64,000 bases of DNA, from the NCBI RefSeq assembly GCF_020193655.1, contig NZ_JADYVE010000007.1, forward strand, positions 1 to 64,000, in the 5' to 3' direction. How positions within the stretch are numbered: the first letter of the stretch is position 1; each line of letters opens with the position of its first letter. The position numbers and the translations under genes are program-made. Below the pieces are notes generated by a model. The model made no database searches, was not told the origin of the DNA, and saw only the letters and a program-made list of their open reading frames with translations. The stretch is from Ensifer sp. IC3342. GTDB taxonomy: Bacteria > Pseudomonadota > Alphaproteobacteria > Rhizobiales > Rhizobiaceae. Shown one piece after another: positions 27,167 through 36,297 of this stretch.

Positions 27167-27640
27167 TCAGACGGCGTCCAGATCCGGAATGCGCAGAACC
27201 TGCCCCGGATAGATCTTGTCGGGGTCTTTCAGCATGGGCTTGTTCGCTTCGAAGATCAGCGTGTGTTTGGCGCCCTTGCCCTTGCCGTACTGCGCCTCGG
27301 CGATCTTCCAGAGATTGTCGCCCTTCTTCACCGTGTAGAAGACGGGCGCCTTGGCCGGTGCGGGCGCGGCGCCGGCGTCTGCGACCTTGAGATCGGACGC
27401 CTCGACCGCCGAAACACCGAGCGTGTTGCCGACGGCCACAACGGCCTTTTCGAACGTCGACTGATCCTTGACGACGCCCTTGAGGACAACCTTGTCGTCC
27501 ACGACTTCGACCTGCACGTCCTTGGTGCCGAGGTCATGCGAGGTGAGTTCCTTCTGGACACTATCGGCATCCGGCGGCGTGTCGTCACTCCCAATTCCAA
27601 GCTTCTTGCCGGCGTTCTTGATAAAGCTGAACAACCCCAT
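27167..27640 (-). CDS. kbp: BON-LysM protein, Kbp/YgaU family
   Basis: A 157-residue protein with a BON domain (about residues 25-90, DVQVEVVDDKVVLKGVV) followed by a LysM domain (about 100-155, VFYTVKKGDNLWKIAEAQYG). This order and length match E. coli Kbp (YgaU), a potassium-binding protein of the cytoplasm. There is no signal peptide, in keeping with that location. LysM can also bind peptidoglycan, so an envelope role is not excluded. It lies alone between alkB and arfB on the minus strand. Confidence 0.85.
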   Translation of the reverse strand: MGLFSFIKNAGKKLGIGSDDTPPDADSVQKELTSHDLGTKDVQVEVVDDKVVLKGVVKDQSTFEKAVVAVGNTLGVSAVEASDLKVADAGAAPAPAKAPVFYTVKKGDNLWKIAEAQYGKGKGAKHTLIFEANKPMLKDPDKIYPGQVLRIPDLDAV

Positions 27641-27774
27641 GGTTGCCTCCTCTTTCGCAGATGCCCCTCGATAAAAGAGGGCGGCACCGGCGAAAGTTCA
27701 AGGGAGCGGGTCGAAAGATTCGCCTGGCCCAAAGATCAGTGTGGCCCTTCGCATGCTCGCAGTCCGTACGTCCC

Positions 27775-28209
27775 TTACTCACCGCCCGGCCGGCCGCGGA
27801 GCTTCTTGATTTCGGCGCGACCGGATTTCTCCTTCAGCCGCCGCTCGATAGAACTGCGGGTCGGCTTGGTTTTCTTGCGCGGCGGCGGTGGTGGCTCGGC
27901 CGCCTTCAGAATCAGTTCCTTCAGCCGCTCGCGGGCATCCTCGCGATTGCGCTCCTGGCTGCGAAAACGACTGGCTTCGATCATCAGCACGCCGTCCTTG
28001 GAGACACGGCGGCCCGCAAGCCTCAATGCATTCGCTTTGACCCGGTCCGGCAGCGAAGGCGAGGCCTGAATGTCGAAGAAGAGTTGGACGGCCGTCGACA
28101 CCTTGTTGACGTTCTGTCCGCCCGGTCCGCCAGCCAGCACGAACTGCTCCGTCAATTCCCAGCCGGCAATGACGATGCGGTCGTTGATGTAAAGCGGCTC
28201 GCTGGCCAT
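27775..28209 (-). CDS. arfB: Alternative ribosome rescue factor ArfB (YaeJ)
   Basis: A 144-residue peptidyl-tRNA hydrolase with the GGQ motif at residues 30-32 (AGGPGGQNVNKV). The lysine/arginine-rich tail (KKTKPTRSSIERRLKEKSGR) enters the empty mRNA channel of stalled ribosomes. It rescues non-stop complexes as a backup to trans-translation. Domain 2 and codon recognition loops of true release factors are absent, as expected. Confidence 0.95.
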   Translation of the reverse strand: MASEPLYINDRIVIAGWELTEQFVLAGGPGGQNVNKVSTAVQLFFDIQASPSLPDRVKANALRLAGRRVSKDGVLMIEASRFRSQERNREDARERLKELILKAAEPPPPPRKKTKPTRSSIERRLKEKSGRAEIKKLRGRPGGE

Positions 28210-28333
28210 GTTTGCTCCGTTTCAATCGCGCTGATGCAGCGGGCAGGCGGTTGTCCCCTCTCCTTCTGTAACTCATCAGAATCGATCCCGTTCATGATTT
28301 TCGATCGATTCGATCCGAAAATCACTCGGTCCG

Positions 28334-28380
28334 GAGCAATGCCGGGAAAAGTGTGTAACGGTTTTCCGCCAGGAATGCGC
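28334..28380. repeat. Family C palindromic element, copy 3
   Basis: GGAAAAGTGTGTAACGGTTTTCC core with imperfect outer arms (GCAATGCC and GGAATGC). It lies in the 272-bp gap between arfB and the 3' end of pckA, 120 bases ahead of arfB, where it could be in the arfB leader. Confidence 0.65.
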
Positions 28381-28426
28381 AATTAAGGATAGCTACAGCG
28401 AAGCATTTGAAAACAATCGGGATAAA

Positions 28427-28462
28427 ACGTGAAACCCGGCCCTAACGGGCCGGGTTTCACGT
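28427..28462 (-). terminator. Terminator of pckA
   Basis: A perfect 16-base-pair stem (ACGTGAAACCCGGCCC with GGGCCGGGTTTCACGT) and a four-base loop lie 20 bases past the pckA stop. On the minus strand the stem is followed by TTTTATCC, giving a good intrinsic terminator. Confidence 0.9.
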
Positions 28463-28481
28463 GAATCAGAGCCGGCGAACT

Positions 28482-30092
28482 TTATTCGGCCGCGACCTTC
28501 GCTCCCGGAGCCGCGTCGCGCACGCTGCCGTCGACATGCCTTTCGAACTTGGCGAAGTTGGCAATGAACATGTCGACCAGGCGGCGCGCCTGCGCGTCAT
28601 ACGCAACGCCGTCCGCCCATGTCGACCGCGGGTCGAGAATGCCGTCGTCCACGCCCGGCACCGACATCGGCACGGCAAAGCCGAAGTTTGCGTCGGTGCG
28701 GAACGACGCATCGTTGAGCGAGCCGTCGAGGGCTGCCGAAAGCAGCGCACGCGTTACCTTGATCGGCATGCGGTTTCCGGTGCCGTAAGCGCCGCCGGTC
28801 CAGCCGGTGTTGACCAGCCAGCAGGTGACGCCGTTCTTGGCAATCAGGTCCTTCAGCAGATTGCCGTATTCGGACGGATGGCGCGGCATGAACGGAGCGC
28901 CGAAGCAGGTCGAGAAGGTCGCCTCCGGTTCGGTCACGCCCTTTTCCGTTCCGGCGACCTTGGCGGTGTAGCCGGACAGGAAGTGGTACATTGCCTGTTC
29001 TGGTGTCAACCTGGCGATCGGCGGCATGACGCCAAAGGCATCCGCCGTCAGCATGATGACGGTGCGCGGCTGCGGTGCCGTTCCGGTTTCGCTGGCATTC
29101 GGAATGAAGTCCAACGGGTAGGCGATACGGGTGTTTTCCGTCAGCGAGCCGTCGTCGAAGTCGGGGACGCGGCGCCCATCGAGCACGACGTTCTCCATCA
29201 CGGTACCGAAGCGCCGGGTGGTGGCGTAGATCTCCGGTTCGGCCGTGGCCGAAAGCTTGATCGCCTTGGCATAGCAGCCGCCCTCGAAATTGAAGACGCC
29301 GTGCTCGCCCCAGCCGTGCTCGTCGTCACCGATGAGCGTGCGGGCGGGATCGGCCGAAAGCGTGGTCTTGCCGGTGCCGGAAAGGCCGAAGAAGATGGCG
29401 GTGTCTCCCGCGGAACCGACATTGGCCGAGCAGTGCATCGGCATGACATCCTTTTTCGGCAGGAGATAGTTGAGAACCGTGAAGACTGACTTCTTCATTT
29501 CGCCGGCATAGGAGGTGCCGCCGATCAGGACGAGGCCGTTCGTCAGGTCGCAGGCGATCACCGTCTCGCTGCGGCAACCGTGGCGCGCCGAATTCGCCCT
29601 GAAGCTCGGCAGGTCGATGATCGTCAGCTTCGGCTCGAAGCTGGCAAGCGCTTCACGCGGCGGACGGATCAGGAGATTGCGGATGAAAAGCGAGTGCCAC
29701 GCGAACTCGGTGACGACGCGCGTCGGCAGAGCATGGGCCGGATCGGCGCCGCCAATGAGGTCCTGCACGTAAAGCGACTTGCCCTTGGCATGAGCAAGCA
29801 TGTCCTGGCGCAGGCGCTCGAAGTTTTCGGGCGAGATCGCGTTGTTGTTGTCCCACCAGATCTGGTCAGCGGTCGCCGCATCGCGGACAACGAACTTGTC
29901 CTTGGGGGAGCGGCCCGTGTGCTGCCCGGTCCGTGCACAGAGCGCGCCGTGCGCCGTCAATTGGGCCTCGCCGCGGCGAAGGGCGTCCTCGTAAAGCTCC
30001 GCTGCCTCGAAGTTGTAGCGGACGAAAGCCAGATCCGAAAAGCCGATTGTTTCCAGTCCGTTCGAGGGATTGCGGGTGCCGAGTTGCTCCAT
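28482..30092 (-). CDS. pckA: Phosphoenolpyruvate carboxykinase (ATP)
   Basis: A 536-residue ATP-type PEP carboxykinase that converts oxaloacetate to phosphoenolpyruvate in gluconeogenesis. [16 protein letters not shown] near the N-terminus, the kinase 1a loop [14 protein letters not shown], and [18 protein letters not shown] are intact. An in-frame ATG 28 codons upstream exists, but the ATG at 30092 has AAAGGAAG and gives the family length. In rhizobia this enzyme is needed for growth on dicarboxylates. It diverges from chvI across a 331-bp AT-rich control region. Confidence 0.97.
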   Translation of the reverse strand: MEQLGTRNPSNGLETIGFSDLAFVRYNFEAAELYEDALRRGEAQLTAHGALCARTGQHTGRSPKDKFVVRDAATADQIWWDNNNAISPENFERLRQDMLAHAKGKSLYVQDLIGGADPAHALPTRVVTEFAWHSLFIRNLLIRPPREALASFEPKLTIIDLPSFRANSARHGCRSETVIACDLTNGLVLIGGTSYAGEMKKSVFTVLNYLLPKKDVMPMHCSANVGSAGDTAIFFGLSGTGKTTLSADPARTLIGDDEHGWGEHGVFNFEGGCYAKAIKLSATAEPEIYATTRRFGTVMENVVLDGRRVPDFDDGSLTENTRIAYPLDFIPNASETGTAPQPRTVIMLTADAFGVMPPIARLTPEQAMYHFLSGYTAKVAGTEKGVTEPEATFSTCFGAPFMPRHPSEYGNLLKDLIAKNGVTCWLVNTGWTGGAYGTGNRMPIKVTRALLSAALDGSLNDASFRTDANFGFAVPMSVPGVDDGILDPRSTWADGVAYDAQARRLVDMFIANFAKFERHVDGSVRDAAPGAKVAAE

Positions 30093-30202
30093 GGTCAAGC
30101 TTCCTTTGTCGTTGGCCATTGGTGGGGGATTTCGTCGGAACATACCGACAAGGTTGATCGAAGACAAGACGTCCACTCCTAAAACAATAATGATATCAGT
30201 AT

Positions 30203-30258
30203 ATTAATCGATTTAAAGAAAAATGTGTATTTTTTAATCGGTTGAATTATGCTTCAAC
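30203..30258. promoter_or_regulatory. Candidate operators in the pckA-chvI divergent region
   Basis: Two LacI-operator-like imperfect palindromes with central CG, ATTAATCGATTTAA (around 30203-30216) and TTTAATCGGTTGAA (around 30233-30246), have centres 30 bases apart. A third inverted repeat, GTTGAA-6-TTCAAC, lies at 30241-30258. pckA in S. meliloti is controlled by the LacI-type regulator PckR, so these are candidate sites; the assignment is inference. The gap (30093-30423) has no coding sequence. Confidence 0.4.
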
Positions 30259-30423
30259 AGGACACATTTGTCGGCCAGTCCGAGACGATTGGCAGGCGGC
30301 GCTTTTATGCTTCGCCACAATTTGTTCCACCTTTATACTCAAGTAACGCCGGTGACTCGCGATTGCCGCGATTCCTGCAGCGGGTCTGGCCAACGGACCA
30401 AAATAAAGACGGAGTTGAATACG

Positions 30424-31149
30424 ATGCAGACCATCGCGCTTGTCGATGACGACCGCAATATCCTCACATCCGTGTCCATCGCGCTGGAAGCCGAGGGCTA
30501 CAAGGTCGAAACCTACACCGACGGTGCATCGGCACTCGAAGGCCTGCTGGCGCGTCCGCCGCAGCTCGCCATCTTCGACATCAAGATGCCGCGCATGGAT
30601 GGCATGGAGCTGTTGCGCCGCCTGCGGCAGAAATCGGACCTGCCGGTGATTTTCCTGACGTCCAAGGACGAGGAAATCGACGAGCTCTTCGGTCTCAAGA
30701 TGGGCGCCGACGATTTCATCACCAAGCCCTTCTCCCAGCGCCTGCTGGTCGAGCGCGTCAAGGCGATCCTGCGGCGCGCGCCGAACCGCGACCTTGCCGC
30801 GGTTGGCGCCATTGGCACGGCCAAGGCTTCCGACGCACCGTCCCGTTCGCTCGAGCGCGGCCAACTCGTGATGGACCAGGAGCGCCACACCTGCACCTGG
30901 AAGAACGAATCGGTCACGCTGACGGTCACCGAATTTTTAATCCTGCACTCGCTGGCGCAGCGTCCGGGCGTGGTGAAGAGCCGTGACGCATTGATGGATG
31001 CCGCCTATGATGAGCAGGTCTATGTGGATGACCGCACGATCGACAGCCACATCAAGCGGCTTCGCAAGAAGTTCAAGATGGTCGACAACGACTTCGACAT
31101 GATCGAAACGCTCTACGGAGTCGGTTATCGTTTTCGCGAGACGGCCTGA
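30424..31149 (+). CDS. chvI: Response regulator ChvI
   Basis: A 241-residue OmpR-type regulator. The receiver domain has VDDDRN, the phosphoacceptor in [13 protein letters not shown], the switch threonine in IFLTSK and lysine in ITKPFS. The winged-helix domain ends [16 protein letters not shown] 30424, preceded by GGAG, is chosen over a longer frame starting at 30268. With ChvG and the periplasmic inhibitor ExoR (not in this window) it controls succinoglycan, flagella and acid or host-entry genes, and is essential for symbiosis in S. meliloti. Confidence 0.97.
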   Translation: MQTIALVDDDRNILTSVSIALEAEGYKVETYTDGASALEGLLARPPQLAIFDIKMPRMDGMELLRRLRQKSDLPVIFLTSKDEEIDELFGLKMGADDFITKPFSQRLLVERVKAILRRAPNRDLAAVGAIGTAKASDAPSRSLERGQLVMDQERHTCTWKNESVTLTVTEFLILHSLAQRPGVVKSRDALMDAAYDEQVYVDDRTIDSHIKRLRKKFKMVDNDFDMIETLYGVGYRFRETA

Positions 31150-31457
31150 CCGCCGCTCCACGCTTGCCATAGCGGCGATTGTGGATCATGCAGAAATGGC
31201 GTAACGGCGACGCGGGAGTGGCAAGCCCGCGTCGGAAAGGCCGCATCCACGGGACATGAGCCGCGCCGGCAGATGAGCCGGGTCCAAGCAGATGACCGGG
31301 ATCAGGCAGATAGCATGTGCCGGCGCAATGCATGTTTCCTTAAATCGTAACAGATTTAAGGACGAAGACATGCAGCATTCAAAGTGCGACAGCGTCCTTT
31401 TGAGCGTCTGATTAGACGCACGGCGCTGTAGGAAGAGAAGGCGACGACATTTTCGTC
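31150..31457. other. 308-bp gap between chvI and chvG
   Basis: About 100 bp (31330-31430) are repeat family A. The preceding 180 bp hold an irregular set of short CCGGG/GATGACCGGGATCAG-like repeats and no coding sequence. chvG therefore has a separate leader and probably its own promoter rather than being tightly coupled to chvI. Confidence 0.6.
31330..31430 (+). repeat. Structured intergenic repeat, family A, copy 5
   Basis: The most complete copy: CCTTAAATCGTAACAGATTTAAGG stem, GACATGCAGCATTCAAAGTG, CGACAGCGTCC, a perfect GCGTCT-GATT-AGACGC hairpin and GGCGCTGTAG end. It finishes 27 bases before the first possible chvG start codon, so it is expected to be part of the chvG 5' leader. Confidence 0.85.
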
Positions 31458-33257
31458 GTGGGAGCGGGAGACTTGGTAGAAGTCTTGCAGGGCGATATCG
31501 AGGATATCGAAGGGCGGGCATCGGCGCGCAGCCAGCGCCGATGGGCCCATCCCTTCACCCTGATCCGCCGCCTGTTCGGCAATGCCGTCTTTTCGAGCCT
31601 CACCCGGCGCATCGTCTTCTTCAACTTGGTCGCGCTCGTGGTGCTCGTCGGCGGCATCATGTATCTCAACCAGTTTCGCGAGGGCCTGATCGACGCGCGG
31701 GTGGAGAGCCTACTCACCCAGGGCGAGATCATCGCCGGGGCCGTTTCCGCCTCCGCCTCGGTCGACACCAACTCGATCACCATCGATCCGGAAAAACTGC
31801 TCGAGCTCCAGGCCGGTGAAAGCATCACACCGCTGCCGAACGACGAGGACCTCGAATTCCCGATCATCCAAGAGCGCGTGGCGCCTGTCCTTAGACGCCT
31901 GATTTCGCCGACGCGGACGCGCGCCCGCCTCTTCGACGCCGATGCCGATCTCCTGCTCGACTCCCGTCACCTCTATAGCGGCGGCCAGGTGCTGCGCTTC
32001 GACCTTCCGCCGGTCGACCCGGAAACGACCGGCATCGCCGACAAGCTCAGCATGTGGCTCAACCGGCTTCTGCAGCCGGGCGACCTGCCGCTCTACAAGG
32101 AGCCGCCGGGCGGCAACGGCTCGATCTACCCCGAGGTCATGAACGCGCTGACCGGTGTGCGCGGCGCCGTCGTGCGGGTGACGGAGAAGGGCGAACTCAT
32201 CGTTTCGGTCGCGGTGCCGGTGCAGCGTTTCCGCGCCGTACTTGGCGTGCTCCTGCTTTCGACGCAGGCGGGCGACATCGACAAGATCGTCCACGCAGAG
32301 CGCCTCGCCATCATCCGCGTCTTCGGCGTTGCCGCACTCGTCAACGTCATCCTGTCGCTGCTGCTGTCATCGACGATCGCCAATCCGCTGAGAAGGCTGT
32401 CGGCTGCCGCTATCCGTGTGCGCCGCGGCGGCGCGAAGGAACGGGAGGAAATCCCGGACTTTTCCTCGCGCCAGGACGAAATCGGCAACCTTTCCGTGGC
32501 GCTTCGGGAAATGACGACGGCGCTCTATGACCGTATCGCGGCGATCGAAAACTTTGCCGCCGACGTCAGCCACGAGCTCAAGAACCCGCTTACCTCGCTG
32601 CGCAGCGCCGTCGAGACCCTGCCGCTCGCGCGCAACGAGGACTCGAAGAAACGGCTGCTCGACGTCATCCAGCACGACGTGCGCCGCCTCGACCGGCTGA
32701 TCAGCGATATCTCCGACGCCTCGCGGCTCGATGCCGAACTGGCGCGCAGCGACGCCAAGAAAATCGACCTGGAGAAGCTGCTCGGCGATCTTATCGATAT
32801 TTCCCGACAGATCCGCAGCAAGAAGAAGCCGGTGCTCCTCGACTTCGTCATCGACCGCAAGGACAATCCGCGGGCGAGCTTTGTCGTCAACGGCTACGAG
32901 TTGCGCATTGGCCAGATCGTCACGAACCTCATCGAAAACGCTCGCTCCTTCGTTCCCGAGCAGAATGGCCGCATCATTGTGCGCCTGACCCGGTCGCGAT
33001 CCCGCTGCCTCGTCTACGTCGAAGACAACGGGCCAGGCATCCAGGCCGAAGACATCGACCGGATTTTCGAACGCTTCTATACCGACCGGCCGGAGGGCGA
33101 GGACTTCGGCCAGAATTCCGGCCTCGGCCTTTCGATTTCGCGCCAGATCGCCGAAGCGCATGGCGGCACGCTGAAGGCGGAAAATATCGTCGGACAAGGC
33201 GGGCACGTGACCGGCGCCCGCTTCATCCTCTCGCTGCCCGCCGAGCCGAACCAGTGA
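31458..33257 (+). CDS. chvG: Sensor histidine kinase ChvG (ExoS)
   Basis: Up to 599 residues. One membrane segment (IVFFNLVALVVLVGGIMYL, about 51-69) and another around 275-300 flank a periplasmic sensing domain. A HAMP linker follows, then the H-box (AADVSHELKNPLTS) and ATPase boxes NLIENARSF, DNGPGI and NSGLGLSIS. The start is not settled: GTG 31458 gives the longest frame, while TTG 31473 has GGAG at better spacing. It signals to ChvI and is held off by ExoR in S. meliloti. Its stop overlaps the GTG start of hprK. Confidence 0.95.
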   Translation: MGAGDLVEVLQGDIEDIEGRASARSQRRWAHPFTLIRRLFGNAVFSSLTRRIVFFNLVALVVLVGGIMYLNQFREGLIDARVESLLTQGEIIAGAVSASASVDTNSITIDPEKLLELQAGESITPLPNDEDLEFPIIQERVAPVLRRLISPTRTRARLFDADADLLLDSRHLYSGGQVLRFDLPPVDPETTGIADKLSMWLNRLLQPGDLPLYKEPPGGNGSIYPEVMNALTGVRGAVVRVTEKGELIVSVAVPVQRFRAVLGVLLLSTQAGDIDKIVHAERLAIIRVFGVAALVNVILSLLLSSTIANPLRRLSAAAIRVRRGGAKEREEIPDFSSRQDEIGNLSVALREMTTALYDRIAAIENFAADVSHELKNPLTSLRSAVETLPLARNEDSKKRLLDVIQHDVRRLDRLISDISDASRLDAELARSDAKKIDLEKLLGDLIDISRQIRSKKKPVLLDFVIDRKDNPRASFVVNGYELRIGQIVTNLIENARSFVPEQNGRIIVRLTRSRSRCLVYVEDNGPGIQAEDIDRIFERFYTDRPEGEDFGQNSGLGLSISRQIAEAHGGTLKAENIVGQGGHVTGARFILSLPAEPNQ

Positions 33258-33712
33258 CCGGGCCGGTCTGCAATATCCACGCAACGGCGATCGTTCTCGG
33301 CACGAGCGGATTTCTGATTACCGGTCCTTCCGGCTCGGGCAAGTCGGCTCTGGCGCTGTCCTGCATTTCCGAAGCGAGGCGGCGTGGACGTTTCGCTGCA
33401 CTCGTTGCGGATGACCGGGTCGACCTCAGCCTTGAGAACGACCGGATCATCGCGCGGTGCCCCCCATCCATTCGTGGCCTGATCGAGATCCGTGGCAGCG
33501 GCATCGTCGCCATCGAAACGGTTTCGGCCTGCGTTCTCGACTGGGCGATCATCCCGGTGCGGCCGTCCCGCGACCAGCGTCTCCCGCCCGAGAGCGAAGA
33601 GCTGCAGCTAGATATAGGGCGAAGTCTGCCGCTGTTGCGCGTTCCCGTTGAAAACATCGTCTCGCCTCTCGATGCACTGCACGCGCTGCTACCCAAAAAT
33701 TTAGCACTTTAG
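33254..33712 (+). CDS. hprK: HPr kinase/phosphorylase, short alphaproteobacterial form
   Basis: A 152-residue protein holding only the catalytic domain of HprK; the N-terminal domain found in Firmicutes is missing, as is usual in alphaproteobacteria. Walker A TGPSGSGKS is at residues 23-31, and LVADDRVDLS plus the IEIRGSGIVAIETV segment are family signatures. It phosphorylates the regulatory serine of HPr, encoded two genes on. It overlaps chvG by four bases (GTGA), tying the phosphotransferase branch to the envelope sensor. Confidence 0.93.
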   Translation: MTGPVCNIHATAIVLGTSGFLITGPSGSGKSALALSCISEARRRGRFAALVADDRVDLSLENDRIIARCPPSIRGLIEIRGSGIVAIETVSACVLDWAIIPVRPSRDQRLPPESEELQLDIGRSLPLLRVPVENIVSPLDALHALLPKNLAL

Positions 33713-33866
33713 CCTTATCTGAGGGCACGAGGGCTGCTTTTTCGGCATTTTTGGCTTGCACTTCGCCTTTTCCTTGCCAAGATGGCCGCCCCAACAGGTG
33801 GACGAAATTGCTGCATTGCGATATCTGACCATCAACGAGTTGCATGCAGTTGGAGCAAAGATACCC

Positions 33867-34268
33867 ATGATCGGACTTGTGCTTGTCACCCATGGCAAGC
33901 TGGCGGAAGAGTTTCGGCATGCGTTGGAGCATGTGGTCGGTCCGCAAAAAGCTATCGAGACGGTATGCATCGGACCCGAGGACGACATGGACCAGCGGCG
34001 TCAGGATATCCTTGATGCGGTTGCGGGCGCGGAAGAGGGCAATGGCGTCATCATCCTGACGGACATGTTCGGCGGCACGCCTTCCAACCTTGCCATCTCG
34101 GTGATGCGCAGCGGCAGCGTCGAGGTGATCGCGGGGGTCAATCTGCCGATGCTGATCAAGCTTGCTGGCGTTCGCGGCGAAAGCGACATGGACAAGGCGC
34201 TCGTCGAGGCCTCCGAGGCGGGACGCAAATACATCAACGTCGCCAGCCGCGTGCTGAGCGGAAAATGA
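33867..34268 (+). CDS. manX: PTS EIIA component, mannose family
   Basis: A 133-residue EIIA-Man domain with the phosphorylatable H9 in GLVLVTHGKLAEEF and the LTDMFGGTPSNLA loop. No EIIB, EIIC or EIID transporter parts are nearby, so this is a regulatory phosphoryl acceptor and not a sugar importer. ATG 33867 is the family start; an upstream in-frame TTG at 33756 only adds unrelated residues. It overlaps ptsH by four bases. Confidence 0.92.
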   Translation: MIGLVLVTHGKLAEEFRHALEHVVGPQKAIETVCIGPEDDMDQRRQDILDAVAGAEEGNGVIILTDMFGGTPSNLAISVMRSGSVEVIAGVNLPMLIKLAGVRGESDMDKALVEASEAGRKYINVASRVLSGK

Positions 34269-34558
34269 TGGACCATCGCCCGGACATGTCGCTGACTCGG
34301 GAGCTGCTGATCACCAACAAGCGCGGCCTGCACGCACGCGCTTCGGCGAAATTCGTCCAGACCGTCGAAGCCTATGATGCCGAGATCACCGTCTCCAAGG
34401 ACGGCATGACAGTCGGCGGCACGTCGATCATGGGCCTGATGATGCTCGCCGCCAGCACCGGCTGCACCGTTTTCGTGACAGCCAGCGGCATCCAGGCGGA
34501 AGAGGCGCTCAACGCCCTCGACACTTTGGTACGCGACAAGTTCGGCGAAGAAATTTGA
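34265..34558 (+). CDS. ptsH: HPr-like phosphocarrier protein
   Basis: A 97-residue HPr. The phosphoaccepting H23 is in KRGLHARAS, and a serine at 54 (GGTSIMGLMML) matches the site used by HPr kinase. Together with HprK and EIIA-Man it forms the incomplete phosphotransferase relay of alphaproteobacteria that senses carbon and nitrogen status. Enzyme I is encoded elsewhere. It begins within the stop of manX and ends the chvG-hprK-manX-ptsH run. Confidence 0.95.
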   Translation: MMDHRPDMSLTRELLITNKRGLHARASAKFVQTVEAYDAEITVSKDGMTVGGTSIMGLMMLAASTGCTVFVTASGIQAEEALNALDTLVRDKFGEEI

Positions 34559-34616
34559 CGCGGCTCGTTGCCGAATCAAACCGAAGGTCGTTTCCTGCGT
34601 TTCGCGCGATATAAAC

Positions 34617-34636
34617 ATATAAAGACTTCTTTATAT
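34617..34636. promoter_or_regulatory. Perfect inverted repeat upstream of ahcY, candidate SahR operator
   Basis: ATATAAAGA-CT-TCTTTATAT is a 9+2+9 perfect inverted repeat in an otherwise GC-rich 210-bp gap, 133 bases before the ahcY start. Its AT-rich symmetric form fits an ArsR-family site. In proteobacteria the ArsR-type regulator SahR controls ahcY and methionine-cycle genes in response to S-adenosylhomocysteine; linking this site to SahR is inference. The regulator gene is not in the window. Confidence 0.6.
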
Positions 34637-34768
34637 CGTGGTTGCCCTGCCCGTTGATTCCTGATAGACCGTGCCCACTCTCCCCGTGATCCTGCGCGGG
34701 AGGCATTGTCATGCCGCCAGAAGGCCAAGGGCCGGCGCGGCCGGAAAAGATCAGCCCTGGAGAACTCC

Positions 34769-36169
34769 ATGACCGCAACTCAGGACTATATTGTCGCCGA
34801 TATCGGGCTCGCCGATTTCGGCCGCAAGGAAATTGCCATCGCCGAAACGGAAATGCCGGGCCTGATGGCCTGCCGCGAGGAATTCGGCGCATCGAAGCCG
34901 CTGAAGGGCGCGCGCATCACCGGCTCGCTGCACATGACCATCCAGACGGCCGTGCTGATCGAGACGCTGGTTGCGCTCGGCGCCGAGGTTCGCTGGGCGT
35001 CGTGCAACATCTTCTCGACCCAGGACCACGCGGCTGCCGCCATCGCTGCAAGCGGTGTTCCGGTCTTTGCCGTCAAGGGCGAAACGCTTGAGGAATACTG
35101 GGCCTATACCGACAAGATCTTCCAGTGGGCCGACGGCGGCCTGTCGAACATGATTCTCGACGATGGCGGCGACGCCACCATGTACATCCTGCTCGGCGCG
35201 CGTGCCGAAGCCGGCGAGAACGTGCTTTCGAACCCGGGCTCGGAAGAAGAGGAGATCCTCTTTGCCCAAATCAAAAAGCGCCTCGCCGCAAGCCCTGGCT
35301 GGTTCACCAAGCAGCGCGACGCCATCAAGGGCGTTACCGAAGAAACGACCACCGGCGTCAACCGCCTCTACCAGCTCCAGGCAAAGGGCCTGCTTCCCTT
35401 CCCGGCGATCAACGTCAACGACAGCGTCACGAAGTCGAAGTTCGATAACAAGTACGGCTGCAAGGAATCGCTCGTCGACGGCATCCGCCGCGGCACCGAC
35501 GTGATGATGGCCGGCAAGGTCGCCGTCGTTTGCGGCTACGGCGATGTCGGCAAGGGTTCGGCCGCCTCTCTGAAGGGCGCCGGCGCCCGCGTGAAGGTCA
35601 CGGAAGTCGATCCGATCTGCGCGCTGCAGGCCGCAATGGACGGCTACGAAGTGGTTCAGCTCGAGGACGTCGTCTCGACCGCCGACATCTTCATCACGAC
35701 GACCGGCAACAAGGACGTCATCCGCATGGACCACATGCGCGAGATGAAGGACATGGCGATCGTCGGCAACATCGGCCACTTCGATAACGAAATCCAGGTC
35801 TCGGCGCTGCGCAACCTGAAATGGACCAACATCAAGCCGCAGGTCGACATGATCGAGTTCCCGAAGGGCAACCGCATGATCCTGCTTTCGGAAGGCCGCC
35901 TGCTCAATCTCGGCAACGCCACCGGCCATCCGTCCTTCGTCATGTCGGCCTCCTTTTCCAACCAGGTGCTGGCGCAGATCGAGCTCTTCACCAAGGGTGA
36001 GAACTACAAGAACGAGGTCTACGTGCTGCCGAAACAGCTCGACGAGAAGGTTGCGCGCCTGCATCTCGCAAAGCTCGGCGCCAAGCTGACTGAGCTTTCG
36101 GAAGAACAGGCAGCCTACATCGGCGTGAAGCCGCAGGGTCCGTTCAAGGCCGAACACTACCGGTACTAA
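34769..36169 (+). CDS. ahcY: Adenosylhomocysteinase
   Basis: A 466-residue S-adenosylhomocysteine hydrolase that splits S-adenosylhomocysteine to homocysteine and adenosine, keeping methylation going. [13 protein letters not shown], the NAD-binding loop [12 protein letters not shown], and the C-terminal FKAEHYRY are intact, and it contains the extra internal insert common in alphaproteobacterial AhcY. ATG 34769 with GGAG is chosen over an in-frame start at 34706. It stands alone with its own operator and terminator. Confidence 0.98.
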   Translation: MTATQDYIVADIGLADFGRKEIAIAETEMPGLMACREEFGASKPLKGARITGSLHMTIQTAVLIETLVALGAEVRWASCNIFSTQDHAAAAIAASGVPVFAVKGETLEEYWAYTDKIFQWADGGLSNMILDDGGDATMYILLGARAEAGENVLSNPGSEEEEILFAQIKKRLAASPGWFTKQRDAIKGVTEETTTGVNRLYQLQAKGLLPFPAINVNDSVTKSKFDNKYGCKESLVDGIRRGTDVMMAGKVAVVCGYGDVGKGSAASLKGAGARVKVTEVDPICALQAAMDGYEVVQLEDVVSTADIFITTTGNKDVIRMDHMREMKDMAIVGNIGHFDNEIQVSALRNLKWTNIKPQVDMIEFPKGNRMILLSEGRLLNLGNATGHPSFVMSASFSNQVLAQIELFTKGENYKNEVYVLPKQLDEKVARLHLAKLGAKLTELSEEQAAYIGVKPQGPFKAEHYRY

Positions 36170-36199
36170 TCGTTAGCCGGACAATCCACAAGATGTTGT

Positions 36200-36236
36200 G
36201 GCCGCGATCTTGACAGGAGATCGCGGCCTCTTTTTT
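36200..36236 (+). terminator. Terminator of ahcY
   Basis: An 11-base-pair perfect stem (GGCCGCGATCT with AGATCGCGGCC) and seven-base loop followed by CTCTTTTTT, 30 bases past the ahcY stop. A textbook intrinsic terminator. Confidence 0.95.
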
Positions 36237-36297
36237 GAGCCGCGCACTTTCCGGCGATTCGTCAAACAAGTATGCTTAAGTCATTGATTCGTGACGC

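Noticed and set aside
27019..31430. Repeat family A as an insertion sequence derivative (MITE)
   Set aside because: No target-site duplication was evident at copy ends, and both stems show paired changes, so a structured intergenic element is the more careful call; a very old MITE origin is not excluded.
34559..34768. S-adenosylhomocysteine or SAM riboswitch before ahcY
   Set aside because: No aptamer consensus could be recognised; the perfect AT-rich palindrome is better explained as a protein-binding operator.
34751..36157. 468-codon minus-strand frame opposite ahcY
   Set aside because: Antisense shadow of one of the most conserved genes in the window.
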